The notes below the pieces were generated by a model. That model was not told the origin of the DNA. It saw only the letters and a program-made list of their open reading frames with translations, and ran no database searches. A stretch of DNA of 64,000 nt from Haloferula helveola (lineage in GTDB: Bacteria > Verrucomicrobiota > Verrucomicrobiia > Verrucomicrobiales > Akkermansiaceae): contig NZ_AP024702.1 of the NCBI RefSeq assembly GCF_037076345.1, positions 3,348,001 to 3,412,000 of the forward strand. Direction: 5' to 3'. Position 1 is the stretch's first letter. The number at the start of each line of letters is the position of its first letter. The position numbers and the translations under genes are program-made. Positions 19,201-26,702 of this stretch are shown here, piece by piece.

Positions 19201-22200
19201 TGGCCACCGGCCTCGTCGGTTACTGGCCGCTCGACGCAGCCATCGGCACCGTGGCCGAGGACATGACCGCGAATGAAAACGACGGCAACGTCGTCACCGG
19301 CTCCCCTGACTGGGTCCTGGGCAAGTTCGGCAATGCCCTTCGATTTGTTGAGGCGGAGCAGGAGTCCGTCTTCATCGACAACCTTGCCGCCTATCGTGAA
19401 ACCGGAGCATTCACGCTGGCTTTCTGGATCAATCAGGTGGCCGGATCCGGCAACAGACCGCTCGAGTCTGCCGGAATCCTGATGAACAACCACAAGATGA
19501 CCATCGGAGATGCGTGGGACAATACCGAGCTCGGCTTCGGCGACGACAACACCTGGCATCATGTGGCCTGCGTCTTTGATGTGGCGAATCCGGAGACGGG
19601 TAAAAAACTCTATGTGGATGGCATGCTGATCGCCGAAAATGTCGCCCTGCCCGCCGACAGTCTCCTGAGTGGATCTTCATGGATCCGGATGGGAATCGAC
19701 CATTCGGCCTACCGCTGGGGTGGGCTTTTGGATGACCTGGCCATGTGGAACCGCGCGCTGTCGCTTGATGAAATCCAATCATTGGTGCTCTACAACGGCG
19801 GCACTGGCCGAACCATTCAGGAACAGCCTCAGACTCCACCCATCGCGGACTCGCAAAGCGTCTCCACCGACGAGGACATCGCGCTGCCCATCACCCTTAC
19901 CGGCGGCGATGGCCAGGGCGACCTGTTGACCTACATCATCGTCGATGACGTTTCAGACGGCGTCTTGTCAGGAACCGCCCCCAACCTGACCTACACTCCC
20001 AACCCGAATTCCCACGGCGCCGACCAGTTCACTTTCAAAATCAACGACGGGCAGGACGACAGCAACATCGCCACGGTTTCCATCACCGTGAACTCCCTCA
20101 ACGATCCTCCGGTGGCCGACGGCCAGGACGTGGAGACCGATGAGGACGTCGCCCTCCCGATCACGTTGACAGCCTCGGACGCGGACCTCGACGTTCTGAG
20201 CTTCACCATCCACACCGACCCCGCCAACGGCAGTCTCTCCGGAACCGCCCCGGATCTGACCTACACGCCGGATCCCGATTTCCACGGCGCAGACAGCTTC
20301 ACCTTCCTCGTCAACGACGGCCTCGTGGACAGCGCCGTGGCAACAATCGACATCACCGTCAACTCCGTGAACGACCCGCCGGTGGCGGAGCCCCTGACCC
20401 TGTATCTGTTGCAGGACTCCAACATTGCCGTTCAACTTTTCGGGTCCGACAAAGACCAAGACCCCCTGACATTCGCCATCGAGACCGATCCGCAGCACGG
20501 CACCTTGTCCGGCACCGGGGCGGAACTCACCTACACGCCCACGCCCGGGTATTCCGGCCCGGACAGCTTCACCTACTTCGCCAACGACGGGACGGAGGAC
20601 GGCGCACCCGTCCTGGTCGAGATCACCGTCTATGCCCTTGCCGATACCAAGGACCTGCTTGCTCAGGGGCTGGTCGGCTACTGGCCGATGGACAACACCA
20701 GCGGCACCGAACTGACCGACGAGGGTCCGTTGGGCAATCATGGATCCTTCATCGAAGGAACCCCGGCCTGGATCCCCGGAAAATTTGGCAATGCCATCGA
20801 TCTGAAAGGCTACCGCGACGACCGGGTTGAAATCCCTCACATTGATGAATTCAACCAGACCGGCAGCTACAGCATATCTCTCTGGGTCTACACCATCGAC
20901 TGCTACCGTGACATCAGCTTCTTCAACAAGGGGCCGAACTTTGTGGCTCTGGGAGCCTCCAACAACGACATCAAGTGGCAGAAATTCGGAGTTCCCTGGA
21001 CGTCCACCGACCTCAATTTCAATGGCAACGACAACAGTTGGCGCCATGTGGTGGCGGTTTACGATCCATCCGCCACCCCAGCCAAACAGATTTACGTGGA
21101 TGGAACGCTGGTCGCTTCGGGTGATGTTGATACCACGGATCCGAGCCAGGTTTTGAATGACTCGCCCATCAACTTCAACCATTCCGCGGATCACTACAAA
21201 GCCGACGTGCGCTTTGACGACACCGCTTACTGGGATCGGCCGCTCACGACCGCGGAGATTGGCTTCCTCTACAACAGCGGCACGGGCAACACCGTCTCGG
21301 ACTCCAACGCCACACCAAGCGCTCCCACCACGGTCGTCGCCACCGCCACCACCGGCACCGTGCTTCTCTCCTGGGAGGTCACCGATCCCGACATCACGAG
21401 CTGCGAGGTCTATCGCTCGCTCTCCGAGTCCGGCCCCTTCACCGAGATCGCCAGCACGACCGGCACGGACTATAAGGACGAGGGCCTGAGTAATGGAACC
21501 ACCTACTACTATTTCGTTCGTAGCACCGACACCGGCGGCCTGCAGTCCGGCGATTCCGTGATCGTTTCGGCCACGCCGGAAGCTGACACCACGCCACCCG
21601 GCGCCCCCTCCGGCCTTGTTGCCGACGGCGGATTCGGCCGTGCCTATCTCCGATGGGACGCGAACACGGAACCCGACCTGAACGGCTACCGGGTATCCCG
21701 CGCACCTGATGCGGGCGGCCCCTTTGTGGAGATTGCATCGGGCGTCACCGAGGCCGCCTACACCGATATGGGTCTGACCAACGGAACCGAATATTTCTAC
21801 CAGATCAGAGCGGAGGATGTTGCGGGCAACCTCTCCACGGAGGCCTCCGCTTCCTGCACGCCTGACGAACTGCAGGACGTCGCCACCGGTCTGGTGGGCT
21901 ACTGGCCGCTCGACGCCACGGAAGGCACCGAGTTGACCGACGCGACCGATCAGGCAAACCATGGATATGTCTTCAGCGGCACCCCCGACTGGCAGTCCGG
22001 GAAATTCGGCAATGCGCTCCACTTCGAGGAATCGGAACAGGAATCCGTGCGCATCGCCTCGCTGCCGGCCTACCGCGACAGCGGTACCTACACCATCGCC
22101 TTCTGGGTTCGGCAACAGGATGGTTACATCAACACGATCTTCTGGACTAACAACATCTGGCTGCACAACTTCAAGCTCGGTCCATTCGGCAACCCCTGGT

Positions 22201-22910
22201 CCTCCACCCAGGCGGGCTTTGAGAATGACGACAGCTGGCATCATGTCGCCATTGCCTTTGATGGTTCGGACGCGGTATCCGGCAAGAGGTTCTTCGTGGA
22301 TGGCGTGCTGCTATCCGCTCAACCCGCGTATGCCACCGACAGCAGCTTGTCGGACACCGTCATGCAGTTCTCCTACAACCACTCCGCCTATCGATGGGGT
22401 GGTGTCATCGATGACATCGCGGTCTGGAACCGGGCACTGTCCATCGATGAAGTGGAATCTCTCGCCATCTCCAACGGCGGCGACGGGCGGCCGGTGTCGG
22501 AAGGACTTCTCCCGACCTTCGCCTCATGGATCGGCGATCACTCCATTCCGGGGCCCACCGGCTTCGGCGACGACGGCGACGGCGACGGGCTCGCCAATGG
22601 GATCGAGTATTTCCTTGGTCTCCACCCAGGCCAGGCTGATCCGGCTGCATTCCGCATGGCTCACAATGGCCCCGATCTGGTTCTGGAGCACCCGAACCCG
22701 CCGGAGCCCACCGCCGACGTTGTCGCAACCTACCAGTGGTCCACCGACCTGCTGAGCTTCCACGACTCGGGCGAATTCGCGGATGGTGTTACCGTGACCC
22801 TCACTCCCGAGCGCGATACGCCGGTCCCCGGAACCACTCGCGTGGGCATCAGCCGGATCGGCGATCCCGCCAAGCTGTTCTTCCGAATCCAGGTCGAGGA
22901 AGTCGAATAG
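13266..22910 (+). CDS. Giant secreted multidomain esterase: SASA, PDZ, DUF6288-like, HEAT, LamG, FN3 and Ig-like domains
   Basis: 3214 residues with a signal peptide (about 1-25). In order: sialate-O-acetylesterase/CE6-like domain (29-360; LLGQSNMEG with Ser38, later GGGYHYHARAE); PDZ-like domain (366-476; SGDVITSVNG); alpha-helical DUF6288-like domain (480-775); HEAT-like repeats (825-1040); PKD-like domain; five LamG/ConA-like domains, each starting GYWPMD or GYWPLD; five FN3 domains; three Ig-like TDEDxALPITL repeats between LamG3 and LamG4; acidic D-G-D-G linker and C-terminal domain. A LamG-FN3-FN3-LamG block occurs twice (about 17985-19815 and 20655-22495). Likely role: extracellular or surface-bound deacetylation and binding of acetylated glycans; substrate unknown. 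Coupled by ATGA overlap to the preceding gene. Confidence 0.85.
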   Translation: MRLRFLNFLFVPLLATSLCLSAQAGERDLKIILLLGQSNMEGQAFTFADPSLNAPSLEFLLSGTPAATTYLGNMPYEFGDSLSPSWLDPRTDAWCVHYDSTSSTLKNVLPTSDPADLVNGIQPLSPGFGVSTGNGSMFGAELSMGHRLADSVAAPLFLFKSDKGGTTLGHDWRPPTAVAARGGTVGVNYSNTITRFLEFLDDLDTDLADNGVLDAYNGAPGYEVCAVFWFQGFNEQFNSGPYTAAQLQAEYADNLKDLIYSIRAADPRIPDRLPIIIGESSDQNATLNAARISAVADLNSEIPDSAAYFDTDDMIGEDWGNNDAGEPFTSGGGYHYHARAENFLEIGWKAAEAVIENGYIAQAPTFLDSRVASGKTYTGFIIGVTGIEATIDDFTVTIDSTAAGSPSDGLFQSGDVITSVNGVLLQDDEDPRIPLGTQIGAAEAFDGELDFGILRGAIPMNVTITIPVLGAYTETWPLSCPKSDAIVDSVAQEISNSAIMNGIELEAMLAGLFLLSTGDDQYLDEAKSIADNVVAGGLSDSCWAIGYQLVFLCEYYLRTGDATVLPRIQELCDHADTGDVEGMYSHRLGPSSGYVQGGTLNQAGNIVVLGMTLARECGVNVPVDTWKKSIDFLYRYAGHGPVPYGNHRAEFDPNSNGKDGSVACLWSLLDGDDFVSAAEYTGLAVAESYTFLEVGHTGGGFNVIWRALGAMHTSAAYEDRHRNMLDRLTWYYDLCRRHDGTFRIPTTIGGHWYTGGGYGMGAAMVYTASRKTLRITGAAQTAHSVPYPAHTATWGNERDREFLADAPPAAYGGEDQRIDAIWRKLYNPDELPASYFGRLLYHSNSQVRQRAATTLSQRADAASIAELKATLQDPDPRPRRAALEGIVGYEGWARPMSKTSLSPQTVSEEFLPLIKAVIDDPDSSLWEIDGALWALSKAEPEDVRDNLDFILPYLTHDDWWLREAAFWAMTGLRDTMSGEEFLRLTEVYANEAHVYPKGSYQAGFALILETKDPADWGEHYVKGLQTIGRDLHEPKVLDGYTNPEAQSVVRALMVYDEFDKDDLPLDIADDIAQYFAKWETNDAGISGNEIKANPSYHRGFYGWANTMGADGAFIIHPMKRMAEDIAAAIAGGDNSPELQNYYDELINSIALHEATYGVVTPYPGQTPNASSATASIIGGLGTKAELSLDGSLSSDPEGVLYDYVWEANGELVARGAVTTGFAEISDLGQLTLRVTDDQAHQHEIAVAVAQDDPALTYGLAGYWPMDMTRGSEVRDQSPYANHGAFSEGAPVWVAGKFGNALEISQARDDRALIPHLDAYNANHAYSLSLWFHSVEGDDKLDQFAKGEGLVAINGTGSAATVDAFGTPWTSANLGFSMGDATWHHIVLTFDKDASPAKHLYVDGALVATGDSDGVSDPALNTDPISFGSSDDAEKSSALFDDVAIWNRVITTTEIAYLHNGGAGNIVTDWSTPPTRPTGLAAVEGDDQVSLSWDADTTTLDFGGYRVYRSETSGGPYAVVSGDLTSTSFTDTTAINYTTYHYVVRTINTRGNESHNSREVEATPFIPLKDVLAVGLQGYWPMDSVGGTAIIDVTAQENHGSFLQGSPDWVPGKFGNALDVVSERQDWAQIPHLANYNTTGSYSISLWFYPVNCYRDANVFSKGLNKAAIGFTNQDARWSHLGSPWTSSSLGFTHNAESWQHIVMIYDPAATPAKKVYCNGVLVASDDTDGLGSDTALNTDPIAFSSNSTAYATTARYDDVAIWNRALTTDEIGYLYNTGEGNTLSDLNNPPATPTGLVATPTTEAVVLTWDESTDGDTASYEILRSLVSGGPYESLGTTTATSYVDSGLTNGVTYYYVLRALDVVGEVSASTAEVFAIPADDTTAPAAPTGLASSNGYRRVYLDWDDSPETDFDSYNVYRSDDVGGPFALLGGVGADSSFTDENLANGATYYYRITALDIAGNESAPAAISGEPFANQDVATGLVGYWPLDAAIGTVAEDMTANENDGNVVTGSPDWVLGKFGNALRFVEAEQESVFIDNLAAYRETGAFTLAFWINQVAGSGNRPLESAGILMNNHKMTIGDAWDNTELGFGDDNTWHHVACVFDVANPETGKKLYVDGMLIAENVALPADSLLSGSSWIRMGIDHSAYRWGGLLDDLAMWNRALSLDEIQSLVLYNGGTGRTIQEQPQTPPIADSQSVSTDEDIALPITLTGGDGQGDLLTYIIVDDVSDGVLSGTAPNLTYTPNPNSHGADQFTFKINDGQDDSNIATVSITVNSLNDPPVADGQDVETDEDVALPITLTASDADLDVLSFTIHTDPANGSLSGTAPDLTYTPDPDFHGADSFTFLVNDGLVDSAVATIDITVNSVNDPPVAEPLTLYLLQDSNIAVQLFGSDKDQDPLTFAIETDPQHGTLSGTGAELTYTPTPGYSGPDSFTYFANDGTEDGAPVLVEITVYALADTKDLLAQGLVGYWPMDNTSGTELTDEGPLGNHGSFIEGTPAWIPGKFGNAIDLKGYRDDRVEIPHIDEFNQTGSYSISLWVYTIDCYRDISFFNKGPNFVALGASNNDIKWQKFGVPWTSTDLNFNGNDNSWRHVVAVYDPSATPAKQIYVDGTLVASGDVDTTDPSQVLNDSPINFNHSADHYKADVRFDDTAYWDRPLTTAEIGFLYNSGTGNTVSDSNATPSAPTTVVATATTGTVLLSWEVTDPDITSCEVYRSLSESGPFTEIASTTGTDYKDEGLSNGTTYYYFVRSTDTGGLQSGDSVIVSATPEADTTPPGAPSGLVADGGFGRAYLRWDANTEPDLNGYRVSRAPDAGGPFVEIASGVTEAAYTDMGLTNGTEYFYQIRAEDVAGNLSTEASASCTPDELQDVATGLVGYWPLDATEGTELTDATDQANHGYVFSGTPDWQSGKFGNALHFEESEQESVRIASLPAYRDSGTYTIAFWVRQQDGYINTIFWTNNIWLHNFKLGPFGNPWSSTQAGFENDDSWHHVAIAFDGSDAVSGKRFFVDGVLLSAQPAYATDSSLSDTVMQFSYNHSAYRWGGVIDDIAVWNRALSIDEVESLAISNGGDGRPVSEGLLPTFASWIGDHSIPGPTGFGDDGDGDGLANGIEYFLGLHPGQADPAAFRMAHNGPDLVLEHPNPPEPTADVVATYQWSTDLLSFHDSGEFADGVTVTLTPERDTPVPGTTRVGISRIGDPAKLFFRIQVEEVE

Positions 22911-22946
22911 CCCGGTCCCAATCGCCAGCCGCCACCCCCGGGGAGA

Positions 22947-22988
22947 GGCGGCTGGCTGGGCGATCTGGTCGCCCGGCAGGGCGGTTGA
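22947..22988 (+). pseudogene. Relic resembling the PrmA C-terminus
   Basis: The frame from 22947 reads GGWLGDLVARQGG followed by TGA. The intact PrmA at 5056-5919 ends GGWMSDLVARQT, and the DNA shares a run of about 20 identical bases (GCGATCTGGTCGCCCGGCAG). Upstream in-frame similarity fades after one or two residues (RGGW). Either a leftover of a duplicated or replaced prmA copy, or a short chance match. The start of this stretch also forms a perfect 10-bp hairpin, GCCAGCCGCC (22924-22933) with GGCGGCTGGC (22947-22956). Confidence 0.4.
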
Positions 22989-23053
22989 GGCCGGAGCCGC
23001 CCCGGGAGGCGGATTGGGCGGTTGAAATCGCTTGCTTGGGAGGCGGGCGGGCG

Positions 23054-23090
23054 TCAGAAAAGCCCCCCGTTCCGCCGGGAGGGGGGCTGA
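23054..23090 (+). promoter_or_regulatory. Hairpin in the leader of the aspartate aminotransferase gene
   Basis: TCAG, four As, then GCCCCCC, a 12-base loop, GGGGGGC and TGA make a strong stem (outer TCAG/CTGA, inner GCCCCCC/GGGGGGC) ending 52 bases before ATG 23143. No T run follows. It may be a structured leader or a stabilising element. I do not recognise it as a known riboswitch. Confidence 0.35.
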
Positions 23091-23142
23091 CAAGAATGTG
23101 ATGTCGCCCGATCGGCGGCGATTAAACCATTCGCGCGCTCTC

Positions 23143-24309
23143 ATGGACTCCATTTCATCCCGAATCGAGAAGGTCAATCCCTCCCTCACCCTAGCGGTCA
23201 CCAACCAGGCCAAAGCGATGGCCGCCCGTGGCGAAGAAGTCTACGGACTGGCCGGTGGCGAACCGGAGATCGATACCCCGGACCACATCAAGGCGGCCGG
23301 CATCGCGGCGCTCCAGGACGGCCGCACCAAGTACACCCCGGCCGGCGGCATCCCGGAACTCCGCAACGCGCTTTCCGCCAAGCTCATGGCGGACAACAAC
23401 CTCGAGTACGACGCCAAGCAGATCTGCGTGACGGCCGGTGCCAAGATGGCCTGCTTCAACGCGATCCTGGCGATGGTCGAGGAAGGCGACGAGGTCATCA
23501 TCCCGGCACCCTACTGGGTCAGCTACCCGGAGATGGTCCGTCTCGCCGGCGGCACGCCCGTGATCGTCGAAACGAAGGAGTCCGACGGTTGGAAGCTCAC
23601 CGCCGAGCAGTTCGAAGCGGCGATGACCCCGGCGACCAAGATGGTCATCCTCAACTCGCCGTCGAACCCGACCGGCGCGGTCTACACCGAAGAGGAACTC
23701 CGCGCGATCGGTGAGGTGGCGCTCTACGAGGACATCGTGATCCTTTCCGACGAGATCTACGAGAAGCTCGTTTACGGCGAAACCAAGCACGTCTCGATCG
23801 CATCGCTCAGCAAGGACCTCTACGACCTGACGGTCACCGTGAACGGCTTCTCGAAGGCCTACTCGATGACCGGTTGGCGTCTCGGCTACACCGCCGCTCC
23901 TCCGGCCCTCGCCGAGGCGATCGACAAGATCCAGAACCACACGGTGTCGAACGCGACGAGCTTCGCGCAGTATGCCGCGGTAGCCGCTCTCGAGGGCGAC
24001 CAGCAATTCCTCACCGACCTCCGCGAGGAGTACGACGGGCGCCGTCAGTTCATGCTCGCTCGCCTGCAGGCGGTGCACAACATCCGCGTGGTCGAACCGA
24101 AGGGCGCGTTCTACTTCTTCGTCTACACCGGCCAGCTCGGGATCAAGTCGCAGAACCTCTGCGACAAGCTCCTCTCGCGCTACAAGGTGGCGGCCGTTCC
24201 GGGTGTTGCCTTCGGTTACGACGATGGCGTGCGCCTGAGCTACTGCACGACACTCGACATCCTCAACGAGGGTCTCACGCGCTTCGAGCAGTTCTGCCGC
24301 GAGCACTGA
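23143..24309 (+). CDS. Aspartate aminotransferase (class I/II, PLP-dependent)
   Basis: 388 residues from ATG 23143 (MDSISSRIEKV...), the start matching the usual N-terminus (SxRxxxxxPSxTLAVTxxA). Fold-type I motifs: substrate/PLP region YTPAGGIPELR, PAPYWVSY, NSPSNPTG (PLP-contacting Asn), SDEIYEK (Asp203, Tyr206) and the Schiff-base Lys238 in NGFSKAYSMTGWRLGY. The C-terminal substrate-carboxylate Arg is in DGVRLSYCTT. Reaction: aspartate + 2-oxoglutarate to oxaloacetate + glutamate. Closely related subgroups also accept prephenate, so exact specificity is not settled. It stands alone, preceded by a hairpin leader. Confidence 0.85.
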   Translation: MDSISSRIEKVNPSLTLAVTNQAKAMAARGEEVYGLAGGEPEIDTPDHIKAAGIAALQDGRTKYTPAGGIPELRNALSAKLMADNNLEYDAKQICVTAGAKMACFNAILAMVEEGDEVIIPAPYWVSYPEMVRLAGGTPVIVETKESDGWKLTAEQFEAAMTPATKMVILNSPSNPTGAVYTEEELRAIGEVALYEDIVILSDEIYEKLVYGETKHVSIASLSKDLYDLTVTVNGFSKAYSMTGWRLGYTAAPPALAEAIDKIQNHTVSNATSFAQYAAVAALEGDQQFLTDLREEYDGRRQFMLARLQAVHNIRVVEPKGAFYFFVYTGQLGIKSQNLCDKLLSRYKVAAVPGVAFGYDDGVRLSYCTTLDILNEGLTRFEQFCREH

Positions 24310-24369
24310 TCCTTTCTCCGCTGGGAAGCCAGACCATGAGGTTCGGCTTCCCCGGTCGGGAGGACCGTT

Positions 24370-25971
24370 TCAGTTCTCCCTTTTGCCGGTCGCCGAGCGG
24401 AACTGGCTCGCGACTTCGGCCTCGTCCAACGGCCGGTCCCAGAGGGCGATCTCATCGACCCAACCGGTGAATGAATCCCAGTAGCGGGCCAGATCGTAGC
24501 TGGGTTTTCCGAAGCGGACATTTCTTCCGTTCAGGCGTTGGCCTGTAGTTGCCGCCCGTGCCTGACTGGAGGCTTGGCGCTGGCCGTCGATATAGAGCTC
24601 AGCGGAGGCCGGGCCCCAGCTGGCGACGATATGGTGCCACTGTCCATCGGTCACGACGCCGATCGACTTGAGAGACGTCGTCCCGGTGGCGCCACGGAGC
24701 ACGAACTCGACGTGGCCGGACTTTCTCAGGCGGGTGTGGAGGACCGAGCGCTCCGGCATCGGACCACCGGTGGAACTGCTTCCGGCCAGCCACAAGACCT
24801 CGTGTCGGATGGGTTCTTCCGGGGATCGTCGGATCCAGAAGGAAACGGCTCCTTCCTCGGAGCTGACCCCGTTGGGTCCGTCGATCCCGAACACCACTGA
24901 TTGGTTTGGCGAGCCGTCGAGGAACAGCGCGCGGTTTTCCGCAGGGAACCCGTGGCCGCCCTGTGGCGGGATCACACCCCGGCCGACCTGCTGCACCAGT
25001 TCGCCGCAGCCGCCGGTAGAAGATCCCGTGACCTCGTTGGCCAGCTTCAGGTCGATCATCTCGTCGCAGGTCCAGTAGCCGGCGGGCGATTGTCCGAGAA
25101 CGGTAGTCCGGTAGCCCGGTTCGCCAGCGAGCAGGACTTCCAGTTCGGGAAACGGGTCGAGACCGAGCGGTAGCTCCTTCGGTTCCGCAGAACCGGTGAA
25201 GCTCAGTGCGGTCAGCTTCTTCTCCATCAGTTTGGCCGCATTTCCGTCAGACTTCGCGGTCACCTCGACTTTGCCGTGGACCAAATGCACCTCGGTGGCT
25301 CCGGTGTCGGACACGCGGACCCCGAAGCGTGTGCCGATGTCTTTCACCTCGAACTTCGGAGTGTCGACCGTGAGCGCCGTTCCGCTGGTTCCGGAGTCGA
25401 CCCACAGCCAGCCGCTTCGGAGTTCGGGCCGGTCGAGCGCCGGAAACGAAACCGTCGTCGGGCCTTGGATGACCATCAGCGTCCCGCTGTCCAATGTCAG
25501 GCGGACCACCCCGGACGAGACCTTCAACGTGGTGCCGGGCAGGATCGTCAGTTCGCCTTCCTCGGAAGCGCGATCCTGACCGTTGACGGACCATTCGGTT
25601 CCGATCGCGGCGGTCGAAACGACGACCGGTGCCTCCGGCTGCCCGATCTTGAACATCGTTGCAATCAGTCCGCCAAGCATCACGACGGCTGCCGCGGCGA
25701 GCACCGCGCGACGGAGATTGCGCTTCGAGGTGAAGGCGTTGCCGAGCACCGGCATCTTGCCCTTTTCATCAAGCGTGCGGGCGATGTCGCGAAGGGCTGC
25801 CGAGTCTTCGAAGTAGTCGAGATACACCTGACGCGCCGCGGGCGACTCGTTCAGCAGACGCATCAGTTCGTCGGTCCGTGAAGGATCGAGGGATCCATCC
25901 TCGAACTCCTCGAGGACCGCACACATCGCGGCGAGGTCGATTTTCGGATCGTTGGGACCGGAAGTGTTCAT
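24370..25971 (-). CDS. FecR-domain membrane protein with LamG domain
   Basis: 533 residues from ATG 25971, which overlaps the sigma-factor stop by four bases (ATGA). The N-terminal helical part (LEEFEDGSLDPSRTDELMRLLNESP) resembles the cytoplasmic anti-sigma/FecR N-terminus. One transmembrane helix follows (about VLAAAAVVMLGGLIATMF), then a FecR core (LPGTTLKVSSGVVRLTLDSG, LTVDTPKFEVKDIGTRFGV). A C-terminal LamG/ConA-like domain has DGQWHHIVASWG and VDEIALWDRPLDEAEV. The LamG extension suggests direct glycan or surface sensing, since no TonB receptor is encoded nearby. Likely an anti-sigma or co-sensor for the ECF factor it is coupled to. Confidence 0.85.
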   Translation of the reverse strand: MNTSGPNDPKIDLAAMCAVLEEFEDGSLDPSRTDELMRLLNESPAARQVYLDYFEDSAALRDIARTLDEKGKMPVLGNAFTSKRNLRRAVLAAAAVVMLGGLIATMFKIGQPEAPVVVSTAAIGTEWSVNGQDRASEEGELTILPGTTLKVSSGVVRLTLDSGTLMVIQGPTTVSFPALDRPELRSGWLWVDSGTSGTALTVDTPKFEVKDIGTRFGVRVSDTGATEVHLVHGKVEVTAKSDGNAAKLMEKKLTALSFTGSAEPKELPLGLDPFPELEVLLAGEPGYRTTVLGQSPAGYWTCDEMIDLKLANEVTGSSTGGCGELVQQVGRGVIPPQGGHGFPAENRALFLDGSPNQSVVFGIDGPNGVSSEEGAVSFWIRRSPEEPIRHEVLWLAGSSSTGGPMPERSVLHTRLRKSGHVEFVLRGATGTTSLKSIGVVTDGQWHHIVASWGPASAELYIDGQRQASSQARAATTGQRLNGRNVRFGKPSYDLARYWDSFTGWVDEIALWDRPLDEAEVASQFRSATGKREN

Positions 25972-26507
25972 GGGCATTCCTCCCTGAGGTGGAGGCGACG
26001 TCGCACGCACATCGCCAGCAAGGTTCGGATCCGGTGAAGGGAAACTTTCACACTCTCGGCACTGCGTCCGACTTCGGCGGCGAGTTCCTTGACCTTCCTT
26101 CCATCGAAGTAGCGGCTGAGAATCAGGGCCCGGTCAACCGGACGGAGTCCATCGATGCACTCCCACAGGACTTCCTTGCGCGGCTGGTCCCGTTTGGCCG
26201 CGGATTCGATGCCTTGATCGACCAGACGGTTCAGGACCTCTTCAGGTACGTGCGATTCCTTCCGGTTCTTTTGCCGTCGCCATGCGTTGAGCACTTGGAA
26301 GCGCGCCACCGTGAGCATCCATGCCTTGAAATTGGTTCCCGGGACGAACTCGCCGCGTTTGCGCCAAACGAGAGCGTTGACCTCCTGAACGACGTCATCG
26401 ACGTCCGGACTGCCCGGCATCATGGCCATCACGAAGCCGCGCAGCGCCGTCTGATGCTCGGCAATCAACTGCACCAGCGATTCGTCGAAGTCTTCAGAAC
26501 GGGCCAT
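25968..26507 (-). CDS. ECF RNA polymerase sigma factor (Rhodopirellula/Verrucomicrobium-type)
   Basis: 179 residues. Region 2 shows VDDVVQEVNALVWRKRGEF and TNFKAWMLTVARFQVLNAWRRQKN (core binding and -10 recognition). Region 4 shows LRPVDRALILSRYFDGRKVKELAAEVGRSAESVKVSLHRIRTLL (helix-turn-helix). The FxPGTNFKAWMxxxARF pattern is typical of the ECF group common in Planctomycetes and Verrucomicrobia. The stop overlaps the FecR start by four bases, and the pair diverges from the esterase-sulfatase operon beginning at 26703, its likely target. Confidence 0.9.
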   Translation of the reverse strand: MARSEDFDESLVQLIAEHQTALRGFVMAMMPGSPDVDDVVQEVNALVWRKRGEFVPGTNFKAWMLTVARFQVLNAWRRQKNRKESHVPEEVLNRLVDQGIESAAKRDQPRKEVLWECIDGLRPVDRALILSRYFDGRKVKELAAEVGRSAESVKVSLHRIRTLLAMCVRRRLHLREECP

Positions 26508-26702
26508 CCGGGACAGTACACGTCGGCAGCCGCGAAAAGGTAACTCGTAAATTTACCCGCTACCGAGTTCGGAGGGTTTCCGAAGAATTATCAGGAAAGC
26601 CGATTACCAAACCGGCCGGCGAGACATGATTCAATAGCGGGCAGTTGTTGCGCCGGTTCGATGCCGGAGCAAGTTGTCCTGTCTCCCGAAAAAGACCCCT
26701 GG
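26508..26702. other. Divergent intergenic region between the ECF sigma gene and the esterase operon
   Basis: It is AT-richer than its flanks, with a perfect 10-bp palindrome GTAAATTTAC (26547-26556) inside AACTCG...CGAGTT half-sites. This is the obvious place for promoters of both transcription units. I cannot assign -35/-10 boxes with confidence. Confidence 0.35.

Noticed and set aside
19968-22244. Open frame of about 758 codons on the minus strand inside the giant protein gene
   Set aside because: It mirrors the repetitive LamG/FN3 coding sequence; composition is unlike protein and there is no start context or motif.
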